DNA of 64,000 nt from Acidobacteriaceae bacterium KBS 83 (lineage in GTDB: Bacteria; Acidobacteriota; Terriglobia; Terriglobales; Acidobacteriaceae), in contig KB906737.1 of NCBI GenBank assembly GCA_000381585.1, positions 558,001-622,000 of the forward strand, given 5' to 3'. Shown piece after piece: positions 37,108-45,681 of the stretch. The position numbers and the translations under genes are program-made. Numbering within the stretch: the first letter of the stretch is position 1; every line of letters begins with the position of its first letter. The notes under the pieces were generated by a model. That model saw only the letters and a list, made by a program, of their open reading frames with translations, was not told the DNA's origin and searched no databases.

Positions 37108-37566
37108 ATGCGCATTGGTGTCATCTCCGACACACACGGGCTGTTGCGTCCGGAAGCGATCAAAGCATTGCAGGGTTCCGAACACATCCTCCACGCGGGA
37201 GACGTTGGCATTCCGCGCGTCCTGAACTCCTTACGGACCATCACCACCGTCACCGCGATCCGTGGGAACATCGATGAACGCGGTCCGTGCCACGACTTGC
37301 CTCCAACGGAACTCGTGGAACTCGGTGGTCATACCATCTACATGCTCCACGATGTGCATACGCTCGATATCAACCCCGGCGCCGCCGGAATCTCTGCGGT
37401 CGTCTTCGGCCACTCACACCAGCCGCTGATAGAAAGGCGTCGCGGCATACTGTTTCTCAACCCGGGCAGTGCCGGGCCCCGCCGATTTAGCCTTCCTGTT
37501 ACGGTCGCGTGGCTTGACATCGAAGATCGCGATCTGAGTGCCCAAATCGTCGATCTTCACGTTTAG
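37108..37566 (+). CDS. YfcE-type metallophosphoesterase
   Basis: A 152-residue enzyme of the MJ0936/YfcE family. Metal ligands are visible: D8 and H10 in GVISDTHG, the aspartate in HAGDVG, N in GNIDERG, and the histidines of GHSHQPL, with NPGSAGPRR at the end. It likely hydrolyses phosphodiesters of small molecules. It starts four bases after the DppC-like stop, so it is co-transcribed. No signal peptide. Confidence 0.9.
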   Translation: MRIGVISDTHGLLRPEAIKALQGSEHILHAGDVGIPRVLNSLRTITTVTAIRGNIDERGPCHDLPPTELVELGGHTIYMLHDVHTLDINPGAAGISAVVFGHSHQPLIERRRGILFLNPGSAGPRRFSLPVTVAWLDIEDRDLSAQIVDLHV

Positions 37567-37586
37567 CGCGCGGGCACTTCATTCTT

Positions 37587-38711
37587 TTACCTGTCAGGAT
37601 TGGAAGCACGCACCGGCTCTGGCGGTTTCAATGCGCCGAGCCTTACCACCTGATCCGGATCGATGTGCCTAGAACGCACGAACGGCCCAAGCTTCTGTAC
37701 CTCTCCCGTCTGCAAGGACCGCTGGATCGCTTCCAAAACCCGCACATCCGCTAATCCCTCCTCCGCATCCGGTTCCGGATCGAGGTCGTTCAGGATGCAA
37801 TCGGAGAAGTACTTCATCTCCCCTCCAAATTGGTCGGTGTTCTTGTAGCTGACGTCGTCCTTCTTCTCGCCGATAGTCAGGAAATGTTCGAGAGACTTGC
37901 CATAGGTATAACCCGGTTGCACCTCGAGCGACCCCTTTGTACCCAGCACTGTGTAGGAGTCGATCGCGTTTCCGAAATAAGAAACCACGAAGTGCGCCAG
38001 CTTCCCTTCAGGAAAGCGCAGCATCACCGTCACGGTGTCGTCAAAATCTCCCAGGCCCGAGTTCGCATGCCTCGATCCGAACGCCGATACCTCTGTCGGC
38101 TCCGAGCCAAACAGATTGCGCGCTGCATTCACCGGATATGGGCCCATATCGAGTACTGGGCCGGCAGCCTCAGTCTTTGCCCGATGATTCGCGGGATCCA
38201 CCATCTGGGCGAAGGTCGATGTGAACAGGTGGGCCTCTCCGAGTTCACCGTCGCGGACGCGTTCGATGGCCGCGATTGTCGCCGGTTCAAAGTGCAGCCG
38301 GTAGGCCACCATCAGCTTGGCCTTCGACGACTTCTGCGCATCAAGAATCTTCTGGCAACGCGCCGAGTCGATCTCAAGCGGTTTCTCCACCAGCACATGG
38401 ATTCCGGCAGCCAGCGCCGGGAGTACAAACTCAGAATGCCGCCAGTTCGGCGTTGCTACATAGATAGCGTCGATGTGCCCCGAAGCCAGCATCTCCGCGA
38501 GTTGCTCATAGCTGTAGGTATGCGCCACGCCATAGCGCTCCGCCAGCCGGCCGGCCTTCACCGGATCGCCTGTCATCAGTGCCGCAATGCTTGAATTTCC
38601 AGTGTGTTCGACCCCGGGAAGCATCGCCTCTTGCGCGACATCGCCAAGAGCAATGAACCCATAGCGGATCTTCTTCTTCGGCGCGAGCCCCAACGCTTCT
38701 CGTATGTTCAT
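37587..38711 (-). CDS. Gfo/Idh/MocA-family oxidoreductase
   Basis: A 374-residue NAD(P)-dependent dehydrogenase: IRYGFIALGDVAQEAMLPGV opens the Rossmann fold, DAIYVATPNWRHSEFVLPAL and HVLVEKPLEIDS hold the EKP lysine of the family. A beta-sheet C-terminus follows. The start at 38711 has GGAG 8 bases upstream; another ATG at 38717 is possible. Such enzymes act on sugars or inositols. It lies between the two oppositely oriented permease genes. Confidence 0.88.
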   Translation of the reverse strand: MNIREALGLAPKKKIRYGFIALGDVAQEAMLPGVEHTGNSSIAALMTGDPVKAGRLAERYGVAHTYSYEQLAEMLASGHIDAIYVATPNWRHSEFVLPALAAGIHVLVEKPLEIDSARCQKILDAQKSSKAKLMVAYRLHFEPATIAAIERVRDGELGEAHLFTSTFAQMVDPANHRAKTEAAGPVLDMGPYPVNAARNLFGSEPTEVSAFGSRHANSGLGDFDDTVTVMLRFPEGKLAHFVVSYFGNAIDSYTVLGTKGSLEVQPGYTYGKSLEHFLTIGEKKDDVSYKNTDQFGGEMKYFSDCILNDLDPEPDAEEGLADVRVLEAIQRSLQTGEVQKLGPFVRSRHIDPDQVVRLGALKPPEPVRASNPDR

Positions 38712-38785
38712 GGGCATCTCCTGTGCCGGTGCTATATATCGAGCATCGACGATCACCTATGAGATGCAGCCATGCAGGCTGGCCA

Positions 38786-39709
38786 TCATGCGCGAATGCG
38801 CGGATTCAGCACGGCATAGAGAATATCGGTCGCGACATTGACCAGGATGTAGGTCAATCCAACCGCGAGAATGCAGCCCTGCACGAGTGCGTAGTCGCGG
38901 TTAGAGATCGCCGTAATGGTCAGACGGCCCACTCCCGGCCAACTGAAGATCGTCTCCGTGACGATCGCGCCAGCCAGTAGCGCGCCAAACTGCAATCCCA
39001 CCAGCGTCACGATGGGGATGAGAGCATTCCGCAGCGCGTGACGATACAGAACTGTCCGTTCCGGCAGTCCCTTGGCGCGCGCGGTCCTCACGTAATCCTG
39101 TCCCAGTTCTTCCAGCATGGCGGTCCGCACCATGCGTGTCAGAATCGCGGCCAGTCCTGAACCCATCGTGATCGCGGGCAACACAAGGTGCGCCAGCGAC
39201 CCGGCACCCGACACGGGCAGCCAACCGAGCTTGATAGAAATCAGCAGGATGGCGATGGGACCCAGGGCAAAAGCCGGAAAGGACAGCCCGAACAGCGAGA
39301 CCACGCCTACCGTGTTGTCGCGCCACTTGCCACGATAGAGCGCCGCAAGGATGCCCGCCGGAATAGCCGCCAGCAGGGCAATCACCAGGGCGGCCAGCGT
39401 CAGCTCCAATGTGTATGGATAACGTTGCAGGATGAGGTGGGTGACCGAATCATTCAGCCGCAGCGAGTGCCCCAGATCGCCATGAAGAACCCCGTGCCAG
39501 TAGCGAAGGTATTGCTGACCCAACGGCAAATCGAGTCCATACTGATGACGTAACGCATCCAGGTCCGTCGCGGTCGCTCCTTCGCCCAGCATCTGCGCCA
39601 CCGGATCGCCGGGCACAAGGTGGATCAGCAGAAAGACGAGCGAGACCACCAGCCAGACAACCGGAAGCGTGTAGAGGAGCCGGCGGCCCAGCGCGGGCAG
39701 CAGCTTCAT
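38786..39709 (-). CDS. Opp/Dpp-type ABC permease (DppB-like)
   Basis: A 307-residue membrane protein. The N-terminus (LLYTLPVVWLVVSLVFLLI, then HLVPGDPVAQMLGE) is the DppB fingerprint; the EAA loop reads RTARAKGLPERTVLYRHALR. Its ATG overlaps the stop of the CorC-like gene as ATGA, so these two form an operon on the minus strand. Its usual partner, the DppC-like gene, points the opposite way 1.7 kb off. Substrate unknown. Confidence 0.9.
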   Translation of the reverse strand: MKLLPALGRRLLYTLPVVWLVVSLVFLLIHLVPGDPVAQMLGEGATATDLDALRHQYGLDLPLGQQYLRYWHGVLHGDLGHSLRLNDSVTHLILQRYPYTLELTLAALVIALLAAIPAGILAALYRGKWRDNTVGVVSLFGLSFPAFALGPIAILLISIKLGWLPVSGAGSLAHLVLPAITMGSGLAAILTRMVRTAMLEELGQDYVRTARAKGLPERTVLYRHALRNALIPIVTLVGLQFGALLAGAIVTETIFSWPGVGRLTITAISNRDYALVQGCILAVGLTYILVNVATDILYAVLNPRIRA

Positions 39710-41088
39710 GCGCCTCCTCGCGCCGCCGGCGCCGGAGGATGGGCGGCGTTCGCGGAGGGGATGGGCTCAATTCGTACGCGGCCGATGCGGTGTCCGCTCA
39801 TCTCGACAACAGTGTAGCGGCGACCCTCGAAATCCACGCTTTCGCCAACATCAGGAATATGTCCAAGTTGAGTCAGCAGAAAGCCGGCCAGCGTCTCCAC
39901 GCCGCCATCGCGAGGCAGGTACCAGTGCATCTGCGTTTCCAGATCACGGAGGTTTACGCCGCCGTCCAGATAGAAGGCCTCCGCGGGCATGCGCGCTGCG
40001 CGGCGCATGCCCACATCGAACTCATCCTCCATCTCGCCGACCAGCTGTTCCAGTGCGTCCTCCACAGTTACCAGCCCAACCGTGGTCCCATGTTCATCAA
40101 CGACAATCGCCAGATGCCGCCGCCGCTCCTGGAACTCATGCAACAGGTCCAGCACCGGCTTGGTCTCCGGCACTACCAGGATGTCTCGCATGATCTGCCC
40201 CAGTTGCAATCCGCGCGACGAGCGAAGGCCACTGCCGGCACGCGCGGATGCGAAGTGCATCAGACGTGAGACATCCTTTGAATAAACGACGCCGACAATG
40301 TGCTCCGGACCACGCTGGGCGTCGTAGATCGGGATACGCGAATGCTGCTCGTCTACGATACGGGCGCTTGCCTCGTCGACTGGCATGTCGGCCGGCAGAG
40401 AGAAGATGCGCTGCCGAGGCGTCATAATCTCACGCGCGACAATCGTATTCAGCTCGACCGCCCGGTGGATCAGAGATTCCTGGTAAGGCGGCAGCAATCC
40501 CTGGCGCCGGGTCGCGGTCGCCATGAGCTTCAATTCGTCAGGCGAATGCACAGGCTCTTCGTTGACCGCCACGGTGTGAAACAGGCGCAAAACTCCCGCC
40601 GCCGAGCGGTTCATGAAAACCACAAATGGCCGGGTAAGCCGGATGAATGCCAGCATTGGAGGAGCCACCCCGAGCGCGAGCCGCTCCGGCCGCCGCAACG
40701 CCAGAGACTTCGGAACCAGCTCGCCGAGGATGACCTCCAGATAGGTGATGCAGGCGAAGGCTATGGCCGCGCTCACCGCGTGAGAGAAGAATGCGGCATG
40801 CGGAAGCGCATGCAGCGGCCGCTCGATGAGGGGAGCGACGACTGGTTCACCCAGCCAGCCGAGCGCCAGACTCGCAACTGTCACGCCAAACTGCACTGCG
40901 GAGATGGTTTCGCTCATCGAAGCGCGCAATTGGACGACAGCGCGGGCCCCAGGTCGGGACTCTGCCAGCAATTGCTCCACCCGGGTCGCCCGCAGACTTA
41001 TCAAGGCGAACTCCGCCGCCACGAAGAAGCCGTTCGCCAATATGAGGCCGACGATCGCAACAAGGTGGAAAAGCGTCCAGTGGGCCAT
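39706..41088 (-). CDS. CNNM/CorC-type transporter (DUF21 + CBS pair + CorC_HlyC)
   Basis: About 460 residues. The DUF21 membrane domain comes first (VGLILANGFFVAAEFALISLR; EVILGELVPKSLAL), then two CBS domains (VAREIMTPRQRIFSLP; MRDILVVPETKPVLDLLHEF) and the C-terminal CorC_HlyC transporter-associated domain. Family members export Mg2+/Co2+ or maintain divalent-ion balance. Start is either 41088 or 41109; neither has a good ribosome site. The last four bases overlap the DppB-like start. Confidence 0.88.
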   Translation of the reverse strand: MAHWTLFHLVAIVGLILANGFFVAAEFALISLRATRVEQLLAESRPGARAVVQLRASMSETISAVQFGVTVASLALGWLGEPVVAPLIERPLHALPHAAFFSHAVSAAIAFACITYLEVILGELVPKSLALRRPERLALGVAPPMLAFIRLTRPFVVFMNRSAAGVLRLFHTVAVNEEPVHSPDELKLMATATRRQGLLPPYQESLIHRAVELNTIVAREIMTPRQRIFSLPADMPVDEASARIVDEQHSRIPIYDAQRGPEHIVGVVYSKDVSRLMHFASARAGSGLRSSRGLQLGQIMRDILVVPETKPVLDLLHEFQERRRHLAIVVDEHGTTVGLVTVEDALEQLVGEMEDEFDVGMRRAARMPAEAFYLDGGVNLRDLETQMHWYLPRDGGVETLAGFLLTQLGHIPDVGESVDFEGRRYTVVEMSGHRIGRVRIEPIPSANAAHPPAPAARGGA

Positions 41089-41196
41089 GTGGATAGGGTA
41101 AAGCAGCATTCCTTAACAGACCGGCTCTTCCGTTGTTGCTGCCGATCATCATCGGACCGTCGAAGCGTTCCGTTTTGCCACGACTACAATCTCTCT

Positions 41197-41625
41197 ATGA
41201 AGAATCGCTCCGTGCCCGTCGATACGGTACTGCCCCATGTCAACTATCAGAACCTCGAAGAGGCGATGGCTTGGCTGACAAAGACTTTCGGGTTTCGGGA
41301 GTATTACCGTTACGGCGACGGTCCTGGCGGCGGACAGATGTGGGCGGGCACGGCTGCGATTCAGGTGAGGCAGGCGGACAGCGGACAGAAATCACCCGCT
41401 CAACTCGGCTACGGTACCCAGTCGTTAACGCTCTTTGTGGATGACGTGGATGAACACTACGAGCGTGCGAAAGCAGCAGGGGCGAAGATTGTGGAGGAGC
41501 CGCATGTGACGGAGTACGGGGAATATCAGTATGCGGCTGAGGACCTGGACGGACACCACTGGCTGTTCTCGCGGCACACGAACGACCGCAGCCCAGAAGA
41601 CTGGGGCGCGGTAATGAACCGATAG
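41197..41625 (+). CDS. VOC-family (glyoxalase/bleomycin-resistance) protein
   Basis: A 142-residue protein with one VOC module: DTVLPHVNYQNLEEAMAWLT then LTLFVDDVDEHYERAKAAGA and AEDLDGHHWLF, which is the glyoxalase fold with candidate metal ligands His, Glu. It most resembles PhnB-like members that bind rather than transform a ligand. The frame is open far upstream, but only the part from the ATG at 41197 looks like protein. Divergent from the CorC-like operon. Confidence 0.85.
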   Translation: MKNRSVPVDTVLPHVNYQNLEEAMAWLTKTFGFREYYRYGDGPGGGQMWAGTAAIQVRQADSGQKSPAQLGYGTQSLTLFVDDVDEHYERAKAAGAKIVEEPHVTEYGEYQYAAEDLDGHHWLFSRHTNDRSPEDWGAVMNR

Positions 41626-41828
41626 CACATGCTCGAGCGCAAGAACAGGCTTCGCCGAGACGCCTGCAGGCAGTCTCATCCGCAACATGACGTCGGCGTG
41701 GTTGCGTAGGCGGACCAATTTGCCCCGATTGGACGCCAAACCAGCTCAAAATCGTACTCGGGGAACCTTTTTCATTGACCTCGCGTAGCATACGGTGGGC
41801 CGGGCCGTGTTCCGGCATGGAGGGTGTT

Positions 41829-43031
41829 GTGGCGGCTCGGAAGCGCAGTCGATTCATGTTGTGGGGCTCACTCGGTGCGCTGGTCGCCCTCGTGGTTCTC
41901 GTCGCGGCTGTGGTAGCTCACAGCAGCGGCACCAAGATCGACGGCAGTCGCATCGCGTCTGTCACCCGCACGGACGTTGCCAAGAGCGTAGTAGCCACCG
42001 GCAAGGTGCAGCCCATCACCAAGGTGGAAGTGAAATCGAAGGCAAGCGGCATCGTCGAAAAGTGGTACGTGGACGCAAATGCCCGGGTTCACAGAGGCCA
42101 GGTACTGGCTCAGTTGGACCGGGTGGAGATCCTCGCCCAGGTCGATGCAGCGCGCGCCACCCTGCAGGCGGCCGAAGCCAACGTCAAAACAGCCGACGCC
42201 GACATTAAGCAGGACGAAGTAGCAGCCCGGGCGCCGGATCTGCCGATGTACGAGGCCACCCTCCACCGCAATCAGGAGATGAAGGATGCCGGCATCGTGA
42301 GCCAGCAGGCATTGGATGACGCCAATCGCGACTACCTTTCTAATTTGAACAAACAGCACACTGCCATTGCCACCGTTGCCGTGGACCGAGCCAAATTGCA
42401 ACAGGCGCAGGCACAGGTTGCCGAGAGCCAAGCGAGTCTCAAGCAGCTCGAAGAACAGTTGAGTTACACCACCATTGTTTCATCCATCGACGGCGTGGTC
42501 CTTTCCCGGGACGTCGAAGTGGGCGACGCGGTCAGCTCGATCCTTGTTCTGGGCTCGACTGCAACGCTCGTGTTCACTCTCGGCGACACAAGCCAGGTCT
42601 ACGTTGACGGCAAGGTGGACGAGGCCGATATCGGGAATGTCTACATGGGGCAGCCCGCCCGGATTCGGATCGAATCCTTCAAGAACCGCGTCTTCTACGG
42701 CAAGGTGACACGTATCGCGCCGCTCGGAGTGGAGAAGGACAATGTCACGACCTTTGCCGTGCGCGTCTCTATCGATAATCCCACTGGTGAGATCAAGGCG
42801 ATGATGACGGCCAACGCGGAGATCCTGATCGACGAGCACAAGGGTGTGCTCGCTGTTCCCGAGCAGGCGATCAGCTATGACGCGCAGAAGCATGCATTTG
42901 TAAACGTGCCTGATCCGAAGGCCAAGGACGGCATGCGCAAGGTATCAGTAACAGTGGGCCTGGCAAATGGCAGCAACACAGAGATCACCAGCGGGTTGAA
43001 AGAGGGCGACAAGGTGGTCCTGCAGCAGTGA
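41829..43031 (+). CDS. RND/MacA-type efflux periplasmic adaptor
   Basis: About 400 residues. An N-terminal helix (FMLWGSLGALVALVVLVAAV) anchors it, followed by a split lipoyl domain (VEVKSKASGIVEKWYVDANA and TTIVSSIDGVVLSRDVEVGD), a long coiled coil (residues about 85-190), a beta-barrel and a membrane-proximal domain. The lipoyl and hairpin lengths fit MacA-like adaptors. GTG at 41829 follows GGAGGG; an ATG at 41817 is also possible. No inner-membrane partner is adjacent; the next gene is an exported DUF4097 protein. Confidence 0.87.
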   Translation: MAARKRSRFMLWGSLGALVALVVLVAAVVAHSSGTKIDGSRIASVTRTDVAKSVVATGKVQPITKVEVKSKASGIVEKWYVDANARVHRGQVLAQLDRVEILAQVDAARATLQAAEANVKTADADIKQDEVAARAPDLPMYEATLHRNQEMKDAGIVSQQALDDANRDYLSNLNKQHTAIATVAVDRAKLQQAQAQVAESQASLKQLEEQLSYTTIVSSIDGVVLSRDVEVGDAVSSILVLGSTATLVFTLGDTSQVYVDGKVDEADIGNVYMGQPARIRIESFKNRVFYGKVTRIAPLGVEKDNVTTFAVRVSIDNPTGEIKAMMTANAEILIDEHKGVLAVPEQAISYDAQKHAFVNVPDPKAKDGMRKVSVTVGLANGSNTEITSGLKEGDKVVLQQ

Positions 43032-43048
43032 AAAGAGGGAGAAAAGCA

Positions 43049-43909
43049 ATGACGATCATGATGGCAATGCGAGCGGCAGCGCTCACAGCGGCAACACTGG
43101 CAATCCCTGCCCTGGCACTCGCCTCGGACGGAACCTTTGACAAGACCTTGAATGTGAATGGCGCCGTGCAACTCGAAGTCTCCACCGGGTCGGGCTATGT
43201 GCACGTCAACCCGGGCTCGGACAATCAAGTGCACATCATCGGCCATGTGCACGCGAATCACGGCTGGATGGGCGGCAACAGCGAAGATCAGGTCAAGCAC
43301 GTCGTCGACAATCCGCCGATTCAGCAGAGTGGCAATACCATCCGTATCGGCGAGATGCATGAGAGCTGGTTCAATCACGTCTCCATCGACTACGACATCA
43401 CCGCTCCCAGGAACACCCATCTGAAGGCCGAATCCGGCTCGGGCGATCTGAAAGCTGCCTCGATGAACGGTGGTGTCCGGCTAGAAACCGGCTCCGGCTC
43501 CATCAACGGGGATGACCTGGGTGGCGAAGGCTACCTGCAGACGGGTTCCGGCGACATTCGTGTGAACTTTTCGAGTGGCACGAATGTCACAGCTGGCGCG
43601 GGCTCCGGCTCCATCCGCCTGACCGGTGTAAAGGGCAGTCTGAAGGCCGAGACTGGCTCGGGCGATATCAGCATAGCCGGGCAGCCAACAGATGCCTGGA
43701 AAATTGAAGCAGGCTCCGGTTCCATCGACCTGAACCTCGGCGGATCGAAGTTCACCCTCGATGCGGAGACCGGCTCGGGCTCCATTCACACGGACCAGGC
43801 CATCAGCATGCAGGGGAGTCTCGAACGCCATCACATCACAGGCAACGTCAATGGCGGCGGCCCGACAGTTAAGGTGGAGACCGGCTCCGGCAGCGTCCGC
43901 ATTCATTGA
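43049..43909 (+). CDS. Exported DUF4097-type beta-strand repeat protein
   Basis: A 286-residue protein with a signal peptide (MRAAALTAATLAIPALALA). The mature part is built of short repeats with a GSGS(I/D) core: ESGSGDLKAASM, ETGSGSINGDDL, QTGSGDIRVN, GAGSGSIRLTG, ETGSGDISIAG, EAGSGSIDLNL, ETGSGSIHTDQ, ETGSGSVRIH. This forms a beta-helix-like stack typical of DUF4097. The repeats sit at DNA level about 60-90 bases apart. It begins 18 bases after the adaptor stop. Function unknown. Ends at a strong terminator. Confidence 0.85.
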   Translation: MTIMMAMRAAALTAATLAIPALALASDGTFDKTLNVNGAVQLEVSTGSGYVHVNPGSDNQVHIIGHVHANHGWMGGNSEDQVKHVVDNPPIQQSGNTIRIGEMHESWFNHVSIDYDITAPRNTHLKAESGSGDLKAASMNGGVRLETGSGSINGDDLGGEGYLQTGSGDIRVNFSSGTNVTAGAGSGSIRLTGVKGSLKAETGSGDISIAGQPTDAWKIEAGSGSIDLNLGGSKFTLDAETGSGSIHTDQAISMQGSLERHHITGNVNGGGPTVKVETGSGSVRIH

Positions 43910-43921
43910 TACCGACAACGC

Positions 43922-43963
43922 CGAAGGGCCGCGGACTCGAACCTCCGCGGCCCTTCGCTTTTA
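43922..43963 (+). terminator. Intrinsic terminator after the DUF4097 gene
   Basis: CGAAGGGCCGCGG, a 10-base loop, CCGCGGCCCTTCG: a perfect 13-bp GC-rich stem followed by CTTTT. It separates the adaptor/DUF4097 operon from the HAD phosphatase. Confidence 0.9.
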
Positions 43964-43973
43964 CACTAGCAGT

Positions 43974-44675
43974 ATGATCGAGCGCCTGCGCCCGCTTCCC
44001 TCCCCCGCCTCTCTGCGGCTCATCGCCTTCGACCTTGACGGCACCCTCATCGATTCCCGGGCCGACCTGGTCGCGAGCGTGAATGCTACTCTCGCCCACC
44101 TGGGCCGCCATCCCCTGCCCGACGCGGTAATCGCCAGCTACATCGGCGATGGAGTTCAGATGTTGGTCCGAAGGGCGCTTGGCGATCCCGAGCACGAGGA
44201 CATCATTGCCGCCGCGGTAGCTTTTTTTCTGAGCTACTATCGCGTTCACAAACTCGATCACACGTATGTCTATGAGGGTGTTCTCGAGGCTCTTTCGGGA
44301 ATCGCTGCAGCGTTGCCGCAAGCGAGACTCGCCGTCCTCACCAACAAGCCGGTGCGTCCTTCTGAAGAGATCTGCGCAGCACTGCAGCTCACCCCACACT
44401 GTTTTCGCATCTATGGCGGCAACTCGTTCGAGACGAAGAAACCCGATCCGCTCGGCCTTGAAACGCTGATGCATGAAGCCAACGCCACCCCTGAACAGAC
44501 GCTCATGATCGGCGACTCTGATGTGGACGTTCTGACCGCACGGAATGTCGGCGCGAGCGTTATCGGATGCCGCTTCGGTCTAGCCCCCCATTCGCTCGGC
44601 GACGCCCCACCGGACTGCCTCGTGGACGCACCATTTGAGTGGCTGGAAGCCATGGGCTTACCACAAAACGCATAA
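43974..44675 (+). CDS. HAD-family phosphatase (phosphoglycolate phosphatase-like)
   Basis: A 233-residue HAD hydrolase. Motif I is FDLDGTLIDSR, motif II Thr in AVLTNKP, motif III Lys in ETKKPDPLGL, motif IV IGDSDVDVLTA: all four catalytic motifs are present. The cap (VNATLAHLGRHPLPDAVI) is the helical type of Gph. It would dephosphorylate 2-phosphoglycolate or another small phosphate ester. The frame continues upstream antisense to nothing coding; the ATG at 43974 follows the terminator by only 10 bases and lacks a ribosome site, so the transcript may be leaderless. Confidence 0.9.
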   Translation: MIERLRPLPSPASLRLIAFDLDGTLIDSRADLVASVNATLAHLGRHPLPDAVIASYIGDGVQMLVRRALGDPEHEDIIAAAVAFFLSYYRVHKLDHTYVYEGVLEALSGIAAALPQARLAVLTNKPVRPSEEICAALQLTPHCFRIYGGNSFETKKPDPLGLETLMHEANATPEQTLMIGDSDVDVLTARNVGASVIGCRFGLAPHSLGDAPPDCLVDAPFEWLEAMGLPQNA

Positions 44676-44700
44676 CGCGCCCGGCCCATACAATTGCGAT

Positions 44701-45645
44701 ATGGGTCTTTTCGATCGCCTGAGGAAGCCGCCATACAACCCGGATGCGCCGGTGAATGTTCCAGCAGAACCGGTTATCCCGCATTCTGCGATTCCCGAGC
44801 CTGAGCTCCCGGAGCGCCACGAACAAGTCTCCGATGGAGAGCCACCGGCTTACGCTGCCGGTATACCAGGCCGTCGTTACGTCTCAGTTCCGGATGAGCG
44901 CTTCAATCTCGACGATACGAACCGTCTCGCGGTAGCCATGGAAATTCCACGCGAACAGCGCGACGCCCGATGGCTCGACGAGTTTCAGAGCGCAGCGTGG
45001 AATGCTTCGATGGTGCTCCCCGCCGAGCCAGTCTTTGTTGGCCCGGACGGCATGCCGTATGTGCGATTCCAACTACCGCCGGTCGGCGAAGCGGTCGAGA
45101 CCAACTGCCTCTCCAACCTTTTCGTCTCCATGGCGGAACAGGGACTGGGCGCCGCCTTCTTCAAGAACAATACCGATCTCCCGGAAACCGCCGAGTATGT
45201 GGTCCCCACAGGAGTGATCGAATCGCTGCGCGAGTACGGAACATGGGACGGCGATCCAGACGATCTCGCTGAACTTGCGTCGCCCCCCCAACAACACGCC
45301 CAGGAAAGCGGTATTGAGAAAGCCGAAGTTGAGACTGAACGCCAGGTCATGGTCGGCTCACCGTCAGAGTCTTATTTGCCGAAACACACAGCACGTTTGC
45401 TCTATCGCCATCTGACCGAGGGCTGGAAGATGGAGGATCCCCGGATCGCGCTCGTCGTCGACCCGCAGATGACGCCATCTCGGAATCTGGTCATTGGACG
45501 CAAATTCTCGGAATTCCCCGATCCGGAGATCGCTGCTCAGGCTGCGCGCATGCTGCTGTGGTATCTGCCACCGCGACGGTATCTCCTTCTTATGCCGGAG
45601 AACTGGTCTGCCGACCAGATGCGCCCGTTGCGCGACCTCTGTTAA
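44701..45645 (+). CDS. Hypothetical cytosolic protein, 314 residues
   Basis: Starts at the ATG at 44701, 26 bases after the phosphatase stop. Acidic and proline-rich N-terminus, then a folded part (ERFNLDDTNRLAVAMEIPR; MPYVRFQLPPVGEAVETNCL) and a C-terminus with aromatic residues (MLLWYLPPRRYLLLMPE). No signal peptide or membrane helix, and no family I recognise. Repeated cis-proline-like YLP and acidic segments suggest a protein-interaction role, which is only a guess. It ends 36 bases before uvrB. Confidence 0.75.
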   Translation: MGLFDRLRKPPYNPDAPVNVPAEPVIPHSAIPEPELPERHEQVSDGEPPAYAAGIPGRRYVSVPDERFNLDDTNRLAVAMEIPREQRDARWLDEFQSAAWNASMVLPAEPVFVGPDGMPYVRFQLPPVGEAVETNCLSNLFVSMAEQGLGAAFFKNNTDLPETAEYVVPTGVIESLREYGTWDGDPDDLAELASPPQQHAQESGIEKAEVETERQVMVGSPSESYLPKHTARLLYRHLTEGWKMEDPRIALVVDPQMTPSRNLVIGRKFSEFPDPEIAAQAARMLLWYLPPRRYLLLMPENWSADQMRPLRDLC

Positions 45646-45681
45646 TTTCCTGTCGCACCTTCGCAAGAGAACCATCAGTTT

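Noticed and set aside
37830-38594. 254-codon open frame on the plus strand
   Set aside because: Antisense to the Gfo/Idh/MocA gene, arginine/histidine-rich, no motif.
40300-41196. Long upstream extension of the VOC gene frame
   Set aside because: Antisense to the CorC-like gene; protein-like sequence begins only at the ATG at 41197.
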